Source: Salirhabdus euzebyi
Lineage (GTDB): Bacteria > Bacillota > Bacilli > Bacillales > Alkalibacillaceae
Assembly (NCBI RefSeq): GCF_014207435.1
Contig: NZ_JACHGH010000003.1
Coordinates: 1 to 64,000 of the forward strand
DNA length: 64,000 bases
Direction of reading: 5' to 3'
In this document: positions 47,755 to 55,930 of the stretch, piece after piece
Numbering within the stretch: position 1 is the stretch's first letter
Layout: every line of letters starts with the position of its first letter
Notes under the pieces: model-generated
Seen by the model: only the letters and a program-made list of their open reading frames with translations
Databases searched by the model: none
What the model was told of the DNA's origin: nothing
Translations under genes and position numbers: made by a program

Positions 47755-48291
47755 ATGAACAGTCCACGAAAACTAAAATTATTTATTGCTATGAGCTTAG
47801 ATGGGTATATTGCAACGGAAGATGACTCTTTGGATTGGTTATTTTCAGTAGATGGAGAAGGCGATAATGGTTATTCTGAATTTTATGAAACGGTCGATAC
47901 TATTTTAATAGGGAAGAGGACTTATGATTGGATAATAGAACATGAAAAGGGACATTTTCCGTATAAAAACAAAGAATGTTATGTTTTTACTAGATCTAAA
48001 GCAGTTGATACAGACGACGTTACGTTTATAGGGGATAACATCGTATCCTTTACGACTGCACTCAAAAATCAAAAAGGTGGGACTATTTGGGTTGTGGGTG
48101 GGGGAGATTTATTACATTCGTTTTTAAAAGAGAAATTAATAGATGAAATGATGATAACGATTGCTCCTAAACTAATCGGAAGCGGTATTCCTTTATTCAA
48201 AAGAGCTGAGTACCAGTTAGATTTTACATTGAAGGGTACAAGGACTTTTAATCAGTTTGTGGAATTGCATTATACGTTAAAGAACGATTAA
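47755..48291 (+). CDS. Dihydrofolate reductase-like (RibD C-terminal) family protein
   Basis: A 178-residue protein with the DHFR fold found in RibD C-terminal domains and YyaP/YwjB. It opens KLFIAMSLDGYIATEDDSLD, followed by GKRTYDWI. IWVVGGGDLLHSFLKEKLID is the NADPH phosphate-binding Gly-rich loop, and ITIAPKLIGSGIPLF follows. It may reduce a pterin-like or other small substrate; it is not a true DHFR. CGGAGG precedes the ATG. It stands alone. Confidence 0.85.
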   Translation: MNSPRKLKLFIAMSLDGYIATEDDSLDWLFSVDGEGDNGYSEFYETVDTILIGKRTYDWIIEHEKGHFPYKNKECYVFTRSKAVDTDDVTFIGDNIVSFTTALKNQKGGTIWVVGGGDLLHSFLKEKLIDEMMITIAPKLIGSGIPLFKRAEYQLDFTLKGTRTFNQFVELHYTLKND

Positions 48292-48318
48292 TACCTCTCA
48301 AGTAATGTTGGTGATACT

Positions 48319-48569
48319 TTGAAGAAGATGTTTTTTACTCTTATCTGTTTAGTCTTTATTTCACTATTATATTACCGATGAATTTTCAAAGCATCAAGGT
48401 TATTTGTCAACGGAAGAGTTTTGAAACTGAACCCAGACGCGGAATATCTTGAATATAATGATAAGTGTACACAAATGTGAAGTGGACTAACCAAATGAAC
48501 TTAACGATTAAAGAAGCAATTGGTGAAGTGGTATAAAGTAGGAATAAACAAAACTTATTAATAGATTAG
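48319..48569 (+). pseudogene. Decayed small secreted protein gene
   Basis: A TTG at 48319 starts KKMFFTLICLVFISLLYY, a signal-like peptide, and then stops. The next frames continue EFSKHQGYLSTEEF, LKLNPDAEYLEYNDKCTQM, and NQMNLTIKEAIGEVV. These segments read as one broken protein of about 75 residues. I count at least two frameshifts and two in-frame stops up to 48569. The 410-base gap between the neighbouring genes (48292-48701) is otherwise empty. Confidence 0.6.
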
Positions 48570-48701
48570 TAGTAATTTCTCAAATGTAAAAAATATCCTT
48601 TTCAAGATTGTTGGTAAACGTTATAATTATATTTATAGGAAAAAGATTCCATCAATAAGGTTGTTTGACCTAGTGTTTGGGCAGAGAAAGGAAGGGTTTA
48701 T

Positions 48702-48962
48702 GTGGATCCATTCGTTCTTCAATTAATCATAATTCCTTTTTTGGCGTTTGCCATAGGTATTGTACTTACAATAGCAACCAAAAACATAATTGCTGCCCCC
48801 ATATTGACACTAGCTTTAAACGTTACATATGAATCCATGTACCACTACATTCTCAATTATTCATTTTCCTTATCTTCTTGGAATATCATTTTGCCGCTTA
48901 TATCACTCTTTACAGCCTATCTTACGTTAACTGTACTAAATCAACCGACTGATGAACTGTAA
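48702..48962 (+). CDS. DUF2651 (YbeF-like) membrane protein
   Basis: An 86-residue, three-helix membrane protein. The start MDPFVLQLIIIPFLAFAIGI and the end FTAYLTLTVL match the YbeF/DUF2651 family of small Bacillus proteins with no known role. It starts with GTG behind AAAGGAAGGG. It is followed 48 bases later by a secreted protein gene. Confidence 0.7.
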   Translation: MDPFVLQLIIIPFLAFAIGIVLTIATKNIIAAPILTLALNVTYESMYHYILNYSFSLSSWNIILPLISLFTAYLTLTVLNQPTDEL

Positions 48963-49010
48963 AAACTTTAACTATTAGTATAGTTGGCTAATGAAGGGGT
49001 GTAAGAGTAA

Positions 49011-49577
49011 ATGAGGGATTTTAAACTCGTTGCGATTATTTTAATATTTATTATTTTAATTAATTATGTCTCATCCGTCTTTGCTTTTTCTTATACTACA
49101 CTTGAGGAAGCAATTAATAAAAGTGGTTATGGTGAACATGGAGAAATAGAAATTTTATATCAAAACGAAAAAGAAAATATAGTAATTTTTCTAGCTAAAA
49201 ATTTTGTTGATGAATATATGCTCGTTTTGAGCACCTACTCTGAAAATAAAGGAAAATATACATACATAAATAATGGTTCACATATTCAAGGTATAGATTT
49301 TACTGAACACAATTATCACTTCGTCAATATAACTTTACTTGATAATCAAGAAATGGAGCCGATACCAGTTGTTTGGGGAGTATATTTCGAACCGAAAGCA
49401 AAAAAGGCAAAATACACTTTACTAAATGAATCTGGAGATAGAGTTTTTGAGGACTACGTTGAAATGGAAAAGTCGATGTTTGTAGATATAATACCAATGG
49501 AAATTTATGATGATTTTGACACTATTAAGTATCAATTTATTGATCAGAAAAACTTTATCCTATTTGAAAACAATTAG
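49011..49577 (+). CDS. Secreted hypothetical protein
   Basis: A 188-residue protein with a signal peptide (hydrophobic 6-24, cleavage near VFAF). The mature part has FSYTTLEEAINKSGYGEHGE, which resembles the opening of other short Bacillus exported proteins that begin with a TLEEAI helix. It continues with a beta-rich region. The family is not identified. AAGGGGTG precedes the ATG. The terminator follows directly. Confidence 0.65.
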   Translation: MRDFKLVAIILIFIILINYVSSVFAFSYTTLEEAINKSGYGEHGEIEILYQNEKENIVIFLAKNFVDEYMLVLSTYSENKGKYTYINNGSHIQGIDFTEHNYHFVNITLLDNQEMEPIPVVWGVYFEPKAKKAKYTLLNESGDRVFEDYVEMEKSMFVDIIPMEIYDDFDTIKYQFIDQKNFILFENN

Positions 49578-49618
49578 CCAAGTATTATGTTTTCCTCATG
49601 TACTTGGTTTTTATTTAT
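49578..49618 (+). terminator. Terminator after the 49011 gene
   Basis: CCAAGTA and TACTTGG pair around a long loop (with a further ATG/CAT pair), followed by TTTTTATTTATT. Confidence 0.72.
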
Positions 49619-49734
49619 TATTTTTCTGGTCTCTTACTAGTACAAAAATTATGTTAATATAAAAACACGTTAAATAGTTGGATAATTGAAAATAGTAAAT
49701 ATGCAAGAAAATAATGTCAGGATGGCGAAGAATT

Positions 49735-50112
49735 ATGTTAGCACAGGGAATTATTTGGTTTGCTGTTATTGCGCTGTTAATGTACTTGTTTGCGAAAATA
49801 ATTCGAAACATTTTTGGTGTCGAAAACGTAAAGAAGAAAAAGGGTTTCATTAATGACCGTCATAAATTTGGGAGCAGAATAATATTTTTCATTTTTAATT
49901 CAATCATTATTATTTATACGTTCTCTGAATTTCAATTAAACATTTTTATATTATTAAATGCACTGGAATATGTTGTTTATTTAGGCTTCACCGCCTATAT
50001 TCAATGGGAATTTTTCTCGGATTCAAAAGAATATTTGGTTACAAGTCTATCAGCCTTTTATTTATTAATATTACTCGGTGTCAGTATTCCGTATTTAGAA
50101 CAATTGACCTAA
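49735..50112 (+). CDS. Membrane protein, DUF4181-like
   Basis: 125 residues from ATG 49735 (AGGATGG upstream). About four hydrophobic segments occur, with NIFGVENVKKKKGFINDRHK after the first helix. This basic loop with VExxKK and N-x-R-HK is typical of DUF4181 proteins of Bacillus. The function is unknown. A start at ATG 49714 is possible but has no RBS. Confidence 0.6.
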   Translation: MLAQGIIWFAVIALLMYLFAKIIRNIFGVENVKKKKGFINDRHKFGSRIIFFIFNSIIIIYTFSEFQLNIFILLNALEYVVYLGFTAYIQWEFFSDSKEYLVTSLSAFYLLILLGVSIPYLEQLT

Positions 50113-50223
50113 ATGGGAAAAGCATCTATTATTCTATTTTCTAACCTTTTTTATGTAGTATGGTTCAATACTATGGGGTTATGGAACAATTCGTAGTTAG
50201 AAATATACTGGAGGGGAAAAAGT

Positions 50224-50391
50224 ATGTTGTACGTATTAGGCTATATTATTTCACTAATTATTTTATATCTTGTCATCGAAACTGCCGTGAAAAATGGAAT
50301 TAACAAATCACATGTCGGTAAATTACTAGAGCGTGATTACGGTATGCAGAAGGAAGAGGCAAAACCTCTATTTAATGATTTGGATGATTAA
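50224..50391 (+). CDS. 55-residue membrane mini-protein
   Basis: A strong RBS (GGAGGGG) eight bases before the ATG drives a 55-codon ORF. Residues 3-21 form one transmembrane helix (YVLGYIISLIILYLVIETA). The rest is a soluble helical tail (GKLLERDYGMQKEEA) ending in acidic residues. It lies 22 bases before the next membrane gene, so the two are likely co-expressed. No function is known. Confidence 0.6.
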   Translation: MLYVLGYIISLIILYLVIETAVKNGINKSHVGKLLERDYGMQKEEAKPLFNDLDD

Positions 50392-50412
50392 TTACTTGGT
50401 GGGTGGTAGTAC

Positions 50413-50712
50413 ATGAGAGTGATATTGGAGCTCCTACGTATTATTTTTATATTTATAATACTTGGAACTTTGGCTTGGGAACTGATAAAAAATATTTACA
50501 CAATAAATGAAGTGACGGAAAGGTACCAAGTGTTTGCTGTAATAGGGATTTTCTTGTTACTCTTTGTCCTATATAGAAATAAGTTGCAATTTTCTGGGTG
50601 GTACCAAGGGAACAAGAGAGTAAAACTGACAACATTACATACAAAAATAATTATTTGTTGTTCCGTTTTACTTATCATTTTTCCGTTGTTTTTAAGTATT
50701 GTCATGAATTAG
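50413..50712 (+). CDS. Small three-helix membrane protein
   Basis: A 99-residue protein with helices at about 5-24, 41-56 and 78-97, and a basic internal loop (WYQGNKRVKL). A modest RBS, GGTGGG, precedes the ATG. No family was recognised. It follows the mini-protein gene. Confidence 0.55.
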   Translation: MRVILELLRIIFIFIILGTLAWELIKNIYTINEVTERYQVFAVIGIFLLLFVLYRNKLQFSGWYQGNKRVKLTTLHTKIIICCSVLLIIFPLFLSIVMN

Positions 50713-50746
50713 GATAATATGTTCATTTCCTAAGGAGGATACTATA

Positions 50747-51064
50747 TTGAAGCAAAATAACCGAAAAGAAAAATGGGAGTATTTATAGTGGTAATTGGAA
50801 CATCCTTACATTCTCTTTTGCGTATGAATAATATATTGCTCCCAATAATAGATTGGTTACCAGCTTTTATTATCAAGTGCTCGATGCTAATGATGGTCAA
50901 GACCTCCAGAAGGACAGTAACAACCAACAGATTTATACATTTATTATTGATAAATTTATGTTTTTTTCTAATAGTACAAACAGGGACAAAAAGTAAGAGT
51001 TTGGGAGAATGAAGAAAATCCACACACATTTAAAGAGGCGTATCACTTTGATTTAGGACTGTAG
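50747..51064 (+). pseudogene. Decayed secreted protein gene (possibly YxeA/DUF1093-like)
   Basis: A perfect RBS (AAGGAGG) leads to TTG 50747, but the frame stops after 13 codons. Other frames continue GVFIVVIGT, then SFAYE, YYQVLDANDGQDLQKDSNNQ with QIYTF, and finally VWENEENPHTFKEAYHFDLG. The middle part resembles YxeA-like (DUF1093) proteins. At least three frameshifts and one nonsense codon are needed to link the pieces. ORFs on either strand in this area appear to be chance. Confidence 0.6.
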
Positions 51065-51170
51065 AAATTGTCAAAGAGTAGGAGTAATGGGTTTATATCA
51101 TGGATGAAGAAAAGTAAGATGAAACATAGGTGAAACAGCAAAGGTAAATCTAAGAAAAGTGGGGCCTAAA

Positions 51171-51425
51171 ATGAAAATAGAAATCCCAATTATAATTTTT
51201 TGTGTTTTCGTGATAACGGATATTGGCCATTATTTTTTGGAATCGCTTGGAATGTGGCGTTATGTAATAGAGATTACACTAATGGCTATTATAGTTTTCA
51301 TTCTTAACAAGACGAAGCTTTTGGAAATAAAACTTCCAGGTCTTATCGTGTTTATGATCTTTTTCCCTCTATTTCTTGTATATATGTTTGTTGAGATAAA
51401 TATTATCGAGTCAATCAATAGATAG
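51171..51425 (+). CDS. Small membrane protein
   Basis: From the ATG at 51171 the product is 84 residues, with about three hydrophobic segments and a short loop KTKLLEIKLPG. The RBS (GTGGGG, seven bases) is moderate. A GTG at 51159 would include it. No family was recognised. Confidence 0.5.
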   Translation: MKIEIPIIIFCVFVITDIGHYFLESLGMWRYVIEITLMAIIVFILNKTKLLEIKLPGLIVFMIFFPLFLVYMFVEINIIESINR

Positions 51426-51559
51426 ATGTTTGGTAATGTCTACCAGTGAAAAAACCGTCATTTTCTTACATCCTTTTTCGAATGTGTTTAGGGCAAAAAG
51501 TAAAACATTAAACATTGCTTACCGAACTGGCAGAATCTTTGAATCAAAGGTGTGAAAGT

Positions 51560-52111
51560 ATGAAAAAATTGATTATATTTAGCTTTCTAGTACTTTTTTT
51601 ATTAGTAGCATGCGAATATAAAACGGCTCGAACCTTAGACACGTCTAAGTTAACGGAAAAGGAATCCGAAACTACAGGAGAGTTTGAACTACCTTTTGAC
51701 ATTTATACCGCACCATCTTTGGAGGTAGCACTCGATGCTGTTCCTTTTGAGGTTAATTTACCGGAAGAATTGCCTTTTGATGCACAGCCATTAAAAGTAC
51801 TCTACATTTACGATTTTGAAAAAGACGGCAAAAAAATTGAAGTAGGTTTTTCAACACTTTCTAATAACACTCACACAACTAACTTTAGTAAAAATCACGC
51901 CCTATTAATTTCTGCACGAAACTATGAAACACATCACTTGGCAGGAGAGACACCAGGTACTGAGGTGACGATTAAAGATGATATAAAAGGAAAGTATTAT
52001 GAATCCCAACTAAGTTTTTCAGTAGAAGGTATTTATTATTCACTTCAAATGTTATCTAATGCCGAAGACCTTAAAGATGAACTTCTATCTGTTGCTAAGC
52101 AAATGATTTAG
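51560..52111 (+). CDS. Lipoprotein of unknown function
   Basis: A 183-residue protein (ATG 51560 after AGGTG) with signal peptide and lipobox LVAC (Cys18). The mature part holds SLEVALDAVPFEVNLPEELP, a repeat of VPFEV/LPFDAQ-like hydrophobic-proline segments, and a later IYYSLQMLSNAEDLKDELLS. This looks like a small alpha/beta domain resembling DUF4367-type exported modules, but the match is not certain. It is followed by a terminator. Confidence 0.65.
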   Translation: MKKLIIFSFLVLFLLVACEYKTARTLDTSKLTEKESETTGEFELPFDIYTAPSLEVALDAVPFEVNLPEELPFDAQPLKVLYIYDFEKDGKKIEVGFSTLSNNTHTTNFSKNHALLISARNYETHHLAGETPGTEVTIKDDIKGKYYESQLSFSVEGIYYSLQMLSNAEDLKDELLSVAKQMI

Positions 52112-52165
52112 TATATAACTTAAAAAGGGAATACCGCTCATCCAATACTTTTTCATTTTATAAGC

Positions 52166-52217
52166 AAAAAGATTAACCGTGTCGATTTTTAAACGACTCT
52201 GGTTAATCTTTTTTTCT
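52166..52217 (+). terminator. Terminator after the 51560 lipoprotein gene
   Basis: AAAAAGATTAACCGTGTCG pairs with CGACTCTGGTTAATCTTTTT around ATTTTTAAA, followed by more Ts. Confidence 0.9.
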
Positions 52218-52320
52218 TATGCATTTAACTCTTTTAGGTATACTGTTTTTTTACCCTTCATAGATTGGTAGAAGAGAAAGATTCTAATAGCCATTTCACT
52301 AACGGATGGGGCGAAAATGT

Positions 52321-53472
52321 ATGAATAAAAGTCCATTCAACGAGAATTTATCATGGAAAGACTATGTACGTACTTATTTAAATGCGTGCCTTTTATTTTT
52401 AATTGTTATCATATTTGTTTGTATGATATCTATTCCAAAAATAAACCAAAACTTGTTTGGTTCATTTTCCATGCTATCGTTACCAAACAATGAGGCTGTT
52501 ACAAATACAGCTTTGCTCATGTTTGGATCGGAAATACCTGGGTTTGAGAAATTTGTTTCGGAGAGAAGAGAAGTACCGGATGTGGGGAATGCCATTATGG
52601 AATTGCTAACCGATTTACGAGCAGGTGATTTAATGAGCTTTCTTGAGCAAGAGGTACCTGGACTGAAGTTAGTATCTACTGAAATTTATGTTGCAGGAAA
52701 AGGGACAGACTTTTCTACCTTACCTGCGGAATCACCACCTCCTAACTTCGATGAATTATTAGCAGAGGATGTTGATGAACAGGAAGAAGAGGAAGAGAAT
52801 GAACAAGTTGTCCCATCAGAAAATAGCTCGGTATTTATTTATCATAGTCATAGCTGGGAGGCATTTCGACCTTTATTGGATGGAGGAGAAGATGTTGTGC
52901 CTAGCAATGCAAGTAGTGTAGATAATAATAAAAATATTGTCCTTGTTGGTTCCATGTTAAGTGACGCTCTAGATGAGAGCGGTATTAGTAATACACACGA
53001 TAAAACAAATATGGCGCAATTACTCAAGGAGAATAACTGGACTTACTATGACTCCTACAAAGCGTCTCGAAATGTCATGCAGAATGTTAATGAAAAAGCA
53101 CGTTATTTTATTGATATTCATAGAGACTCTGCAACGAAAGATATAACCACGATTGATATTAATGGGAAAAATTATGCAAGGCTTTATTTTATTGTTGGTA
53201 CAGCAAATGAGAATTACGATCAGAATTTGAAATTTGTTGAAGAACTAAATGCAAAAATGGAAGCAGCTTACCCAGGGATAAGTAGAGGTATTTTCAAGAA
53301 AAGCAAGGCAGATGGAGATGGTTTATATAATCAGGACCTATCCGAAAGGGCAATTTTAATCGAAGTTGGTGGAATTGATAATAATGAAGAAGAATTAAAA
53401 AATACAATAGACGCTTTTTCAACAATATTTACAGAAATGTATTTCAAGGATGCTGTTCAAGTAAATCAATAA
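52321..53472 (+). CDS. Stage II sporulation protein P-like amidase/endopeptidase
   Basis: The 383-residue protein has a short cytoplasmic start, one transmembrane anchor (about 23-43), an acidic linker (about 150-170) and a C-terminal SpoIIP domain. Metal and catalytic residues are visible in VFIYHSHSWEAFRP, YFIDIHRDSATKD and ILIEVGGIDNN. SpoIIP degrades peptidoglycan with SpoIID during forespore engulfment. The gene is not next to gpr, where spoIIP normally lies, so this may be an extra paralogue. Start 52321 follows GGATGGGG; the upstream ATG 52306 overlaps that RBS. Confidence 0.9.
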   Translation: MNKSPFNENLSWKDYVRTYLNACLLFLIVIIFVCMISIPKINQNLFGSFSMLSLPNNEAVTNTALLMFGSEIPGFEKFVSERREVPDVGNAIMELLTDLRAGDLMSFLEQEVPGLKLVSTEIYVAGKGTDFSTLPAESPPPNFDELLAEDVDEQEEEEENEQVVPSENSSVFIYHSHSWEAFRPLLDGGEDVVPSNASSVDNNKNIVLVGSMLSDALDESGISNTHDKTNMAQLLKENNWTYYDSYKASRNVMQNVNEKARYFIDIHRDSATKDITTIDINGKNYARLYFIVGTANENYDQNLKFVEELNAKMEAAYPGISRGIFKKSKADGDGLYNQDLSERAILIEVGGIDNNEEELKNTIDAFSTIFTEMYFKDAVQVNQ

Positions 53473-53509
53473 AAAATATAACAAGGATAAAAGAGTAATA
53501 ATCATGATT

Positions 53510-53543
53510 AAAAACACTTACACATGTAAGTGTTTATTTTTTA
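53510..53543 (+). terminator. Terminator of the SpoIIP-like gene
   Basis: AAACACTTACA and TGTAAGTGTTT pair with almost no loop and are followed by ATTTTTTAT. Confidence 0.88.
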
Positions 53544-53650
53544 TCCGCTAAAAAGGAATTGTAAATGAATTAAAAATTGGATGTAACACATATGGTAAGA
53601 TAAAGAAAACGCTTCTTTAATAAATTAGTTAAAGAGTTGGAGGGGATTTG

Positions 53651-53826
53651 TTGAATTAAACATTATTCCTATTGCTAACTTTTGTGATGAATTTTGTTCT
53701 AGGTTGTTCAAAGGAAGTTTTTAGAAAGTTGAATTTGAATTATTCATTCATCAAACAACTAATTATATTGCTATAACGAGTGAAAGAGTTTTATTTAATG
53801 TGCTTGAGAATAGTGACTGTTATTGA
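53651..53826 (+). pseudogene. Decayed lipoprotein gene
   Basis: GGAGGGG precedes TTG 53651, but the third codon is TAA. Beyond it the same frame reads TLFLLLTFVMNFVLGCSKEV, a classic signal peptide and lipobox. A later frameshift continues QTTNYIAITSERVLFNVLEN to a stop at 53824-53826. No other feature is found in 53544-53929. Confidence 0.6.
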
Positions 53827-53929
53827 GGTTACTAGTTTTGTAGAGGAACTGTCTAAAAAACATATGCAAAAAACTCCATATTAATTCAGCTAAATTGGCG
53901 GAGACGAAGGATTCCATAGGAGGGTATAA

Positions 53930-54340
53930 ATGATGGTACCACCAAAACATATCGTATCAGCAGCAACTATTGTCATAAATGAGAAAAACGAAATTTTGTT
54001 AATAAAAGGACCTAGAAGAGGATGGGAAATGCCTGGGGGACAAGTGGAGAATGGAGAATCTCTAAAAGATGCTGCTATAAGAGAAACGAAAGAAGAATCA
54101 GGAATAGATATTGAAATTACCAAGTTTTGTGGCGTTTTTCAAAATGTAAGTGGGTCTATTGTTAACACGCTATTTTTAGGAAAGCCAATTGGTGGCAAAC
54201 CATCCACAAGTTGTGAAAGTTTAGAAGTAGGTTTTTATCCAATTGAAAAAGCTTTAAAAATGGTAACTTGGAAAAACTTTCAGCAACGAATAGAGTATTG
54301 CTTAAATGAAACGATGCATCCTTTTCTAATCGAATTTTGA
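53930..54340 (+). CDS. NUDIX hydrolase
   Basis: A 136-residue protein with a perfect NUDIX box (GGQVENGESLKDAAIRETKE, then ESGI) and the strand IVSAATIVINEKNEILLIKG before it. RRGWEMPGGQ is the usual lead-in. It lacks a second domain that would show the substrate; hydrolysis of a nucleoside diphosphate derivative is expected. AGGAGGG precedes the ATG. A GNAT gene lies 35 bases downstream, so the two may be co-expressed. Confidence 0.9.
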   Translation: MMVPPKHIVSAATIVINEKNEILLIKGPRRGWEMPGGQVENGESLKDAAIRETKEESGIDIEITKFCGVFQNVSGSIVNTLFLGKPIGGKPSTSCESLEVGFYPIEKALKMVTWKNFQQRIEYCLNETMHPFLIEF

Positions 54341-54375
54341 GAATGAAAAAGGAAACACATAAGGAGGACAGACTA

Positions 54376-54942
54376 TTGTATTCTCACGATAAAAAATTCA
54401 ATCATGTTTCGACAACAAACAGATTGATCATAAGACCACTAAAGTTTGAGGATTACAAAAATTGGCTCCATGCGTTTAAAAATCGGTTTCCATCCCAACA
54501 TCGTTACGATGAAGGAAGAATAGATATGAGTGAATGTACTTATGAATGGTATAGTGCGTTGGTTGCAAAGCATCAATATTTAGCGTTAAATGATGTTGCT
54601 TATGTATTTGGTGTTTTTCGGAAAAGAGATGGGGCCCATTTAGGTATGGTTGATTTTTCCACGTTAGCTAGAAGTAACTTTCAGTGGGGAAGAATAGGAT
54701 ATGGCATACATAATCAATACTGGGGAAATGGTTACGGAAAAGAAGCTGTAAAAGAAGCATTGAACATAGGTTTTTCGCACCTTCATTTTCATCGCATTGA
54801 AGCTCATATAAATTTAGATAATATCGTTTCCAAAAAACTTGCAGAAAGTGTCGGGATGAAATTTGAGTGTATTCGAGAAGGTTTTATCCATGAATTTGGG
54901 GAGTGGACAGATAATCTAGTCTATTATGTCAACGCGAACTGA
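54376..54942 (+). CDS. GNAT acetyltransferase, RimJ/RimL type
   Basis: A 188-residue acetyltransferase. TTNRLIIRPLKFEDYKNWLH is the usual opening. GRIGYGIHNQYWGNGYGKEA is the acetyl-CoA loop, and KKLAESVGMKFECIREGFIH the closing helix. The TTG at 54376 lies eight bases after AAGGAGG, the best RBS nearby; an ATG at 54343 has none. Relatives modify ribosomal proteins or antibiotics. A nucleotidyltransferase gene follows 30 bases downstream. Confidence 0.88.
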   Translation: MYSHDKKFNHVSTTNRLIIRPLKFEDYKNWLHAFKNRFPSQHRYDEGRIDMSECTYEWYSALVAKHQYLALNDVAYVFGVFRKRDGAHLGMVDFSTLARSNFQWGRIGYGIHNQYWGNGYGKEAVKEALNIGFSHLHFHRIEAHINLDNIVSKKLAESVGMKFECIREGFIHEFGEWTDNLVYYVNAN

Positions 54943-54972
54943 TTATACCTTCTACTTAAAAGGGGGGATTCA

Positions 54973-55815
54973 TTGGTGAACATAAGGAATATTGGAAGAT
55001 ATTGCAAAGTAGATAAAAATGGTTATATTTTGAAAGAAGCAAATTTTAAACACGTAACGAAAGAATTTGCTCCATTAATTGAGGAAGTAACAAAGACTTA
55101 TCATTCACATATAGGTAATAATTTACATAGTCTTTATATTCGTGGATCTATTCCAAGGGGACTTGGAATAGAAGGGGTAGCCGATTTGGATACGATAGCC
55201 ATTACTAAGCAAAACCCAGAACATCTATCTTTAGAATGGGTTGAGGATGCTGAGGATCGTATTAATTTTAAATTTGATTACATAAATGGCGTTGAACTAA
55301 GCTTTTATCATATAGAAGAAGTGTTAGAAAAAACATCTTTTTCTATCATCCCCTTCATGATCAAAACGCATAGCCTTTGTATATATGGAGAAGACATAGC
55401 AAATCAACTTCCTAAATATAAAGCGGATTATACGCTAGCTAATGAACATTTGATTCGTTTAAGTGGTCAGTTGCAGCGTGCTAAGGATGATTTAAAGGAT
55501 AACGATGACGCGGAAGATATATTGGATTGCTGTGTTTGGATTATGAAAATAATAGTTAGAGCAGGTTTAGCTTTAGTTTTAACGAAAGAAAACCTGTATA
55601 CTCGCGACTTATATCCAGCTTATTCGTTATTTTCTAAGTATTATCCAGAAAAAGAACCAGACATGAGACAGGCTTTGCAATTTGCAATAGCTCCCACAAC
55701 AGATACGGAAATATTATTACATTTTTTACAGTTATTTGGAAAATGGCTAAAGAAGGAATCAGATGTATGGCTCCAAAAATATAATCCGAACAAAGAATTT
55801 AAATTACGATTGTAA
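54973..55815 (+). CDS. Nucleotidyltransferase-domain protein
   Basis: A 280-residue protein. LYIRGSIPRGLGIEGVADLD (near residues 54-73) is the GSxxRG...DxD active-site pattern of minimal nucleotidyltransferases, followed by the third acidic strand GVELSFYH. The C-terminal 120 residues are helical. Relatives include kanamycin or streptomycin nucleotidyltransferases, but no subfamily can be named. The start is TTG or GTG (54976) behind GGGGGG. It may be in one unit with the NUDIX and GNAT genes. Confidence 0.78.
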   Translation: MVNIRNIGRYCKVDKNGYILKEANFKHVTKEFAPLIEEVTKTYHSHIGNNLHSLYIRGSIPRGLGIEGVADLDTIAITKQNPEHLSLEWVEDAEDRINFKFDYINGVELSFYHIEEVLEKTSFSIIPFMIKTHSLCIYGEDIANQLPKYKADYTLANEHLIRLSGQLQRAKDDLKDNDDAEDILDCCVWIMKIIVRAGLALVLTKENLYTRDLYPAYSLFSKYYPEKEPDMRQALQFAIAPTTDTEILLHFLQLFGKWLKKESDVWLQKYNPNKEFKLRL

Positions 55816-55819
55816 ATAC

Positions 55820-55852
55820 AGAAGAAGGACCTTTCTAGGTTCTTCTTTAATA
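55820..55852 (+). terminator. Terminator after the nucleotidyltransferase gene
   Basis: AGAAGAAGGACC and GGTTCTTCTTT pair around TTTCTA, followed by AATATATTTTT. Confidence 0.78.
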
Positions 55853-55930
55853 TATTTTTAATGGGAAAATATGCTAAAATTAAAGAGTGATGTATTCGTG
55901 AAATTCTACATCTTAAAAGGGGCAAACAAA

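Noticed and set aside
50742-51029. 95-codon minus-strand ORF and the 79-codon plus-strand ORF at 50773
   Set aside because: Neither has an RBS at its start; the perfect RBS belongs to the broken frame at 50747, so both are by-products of a decayed gene.
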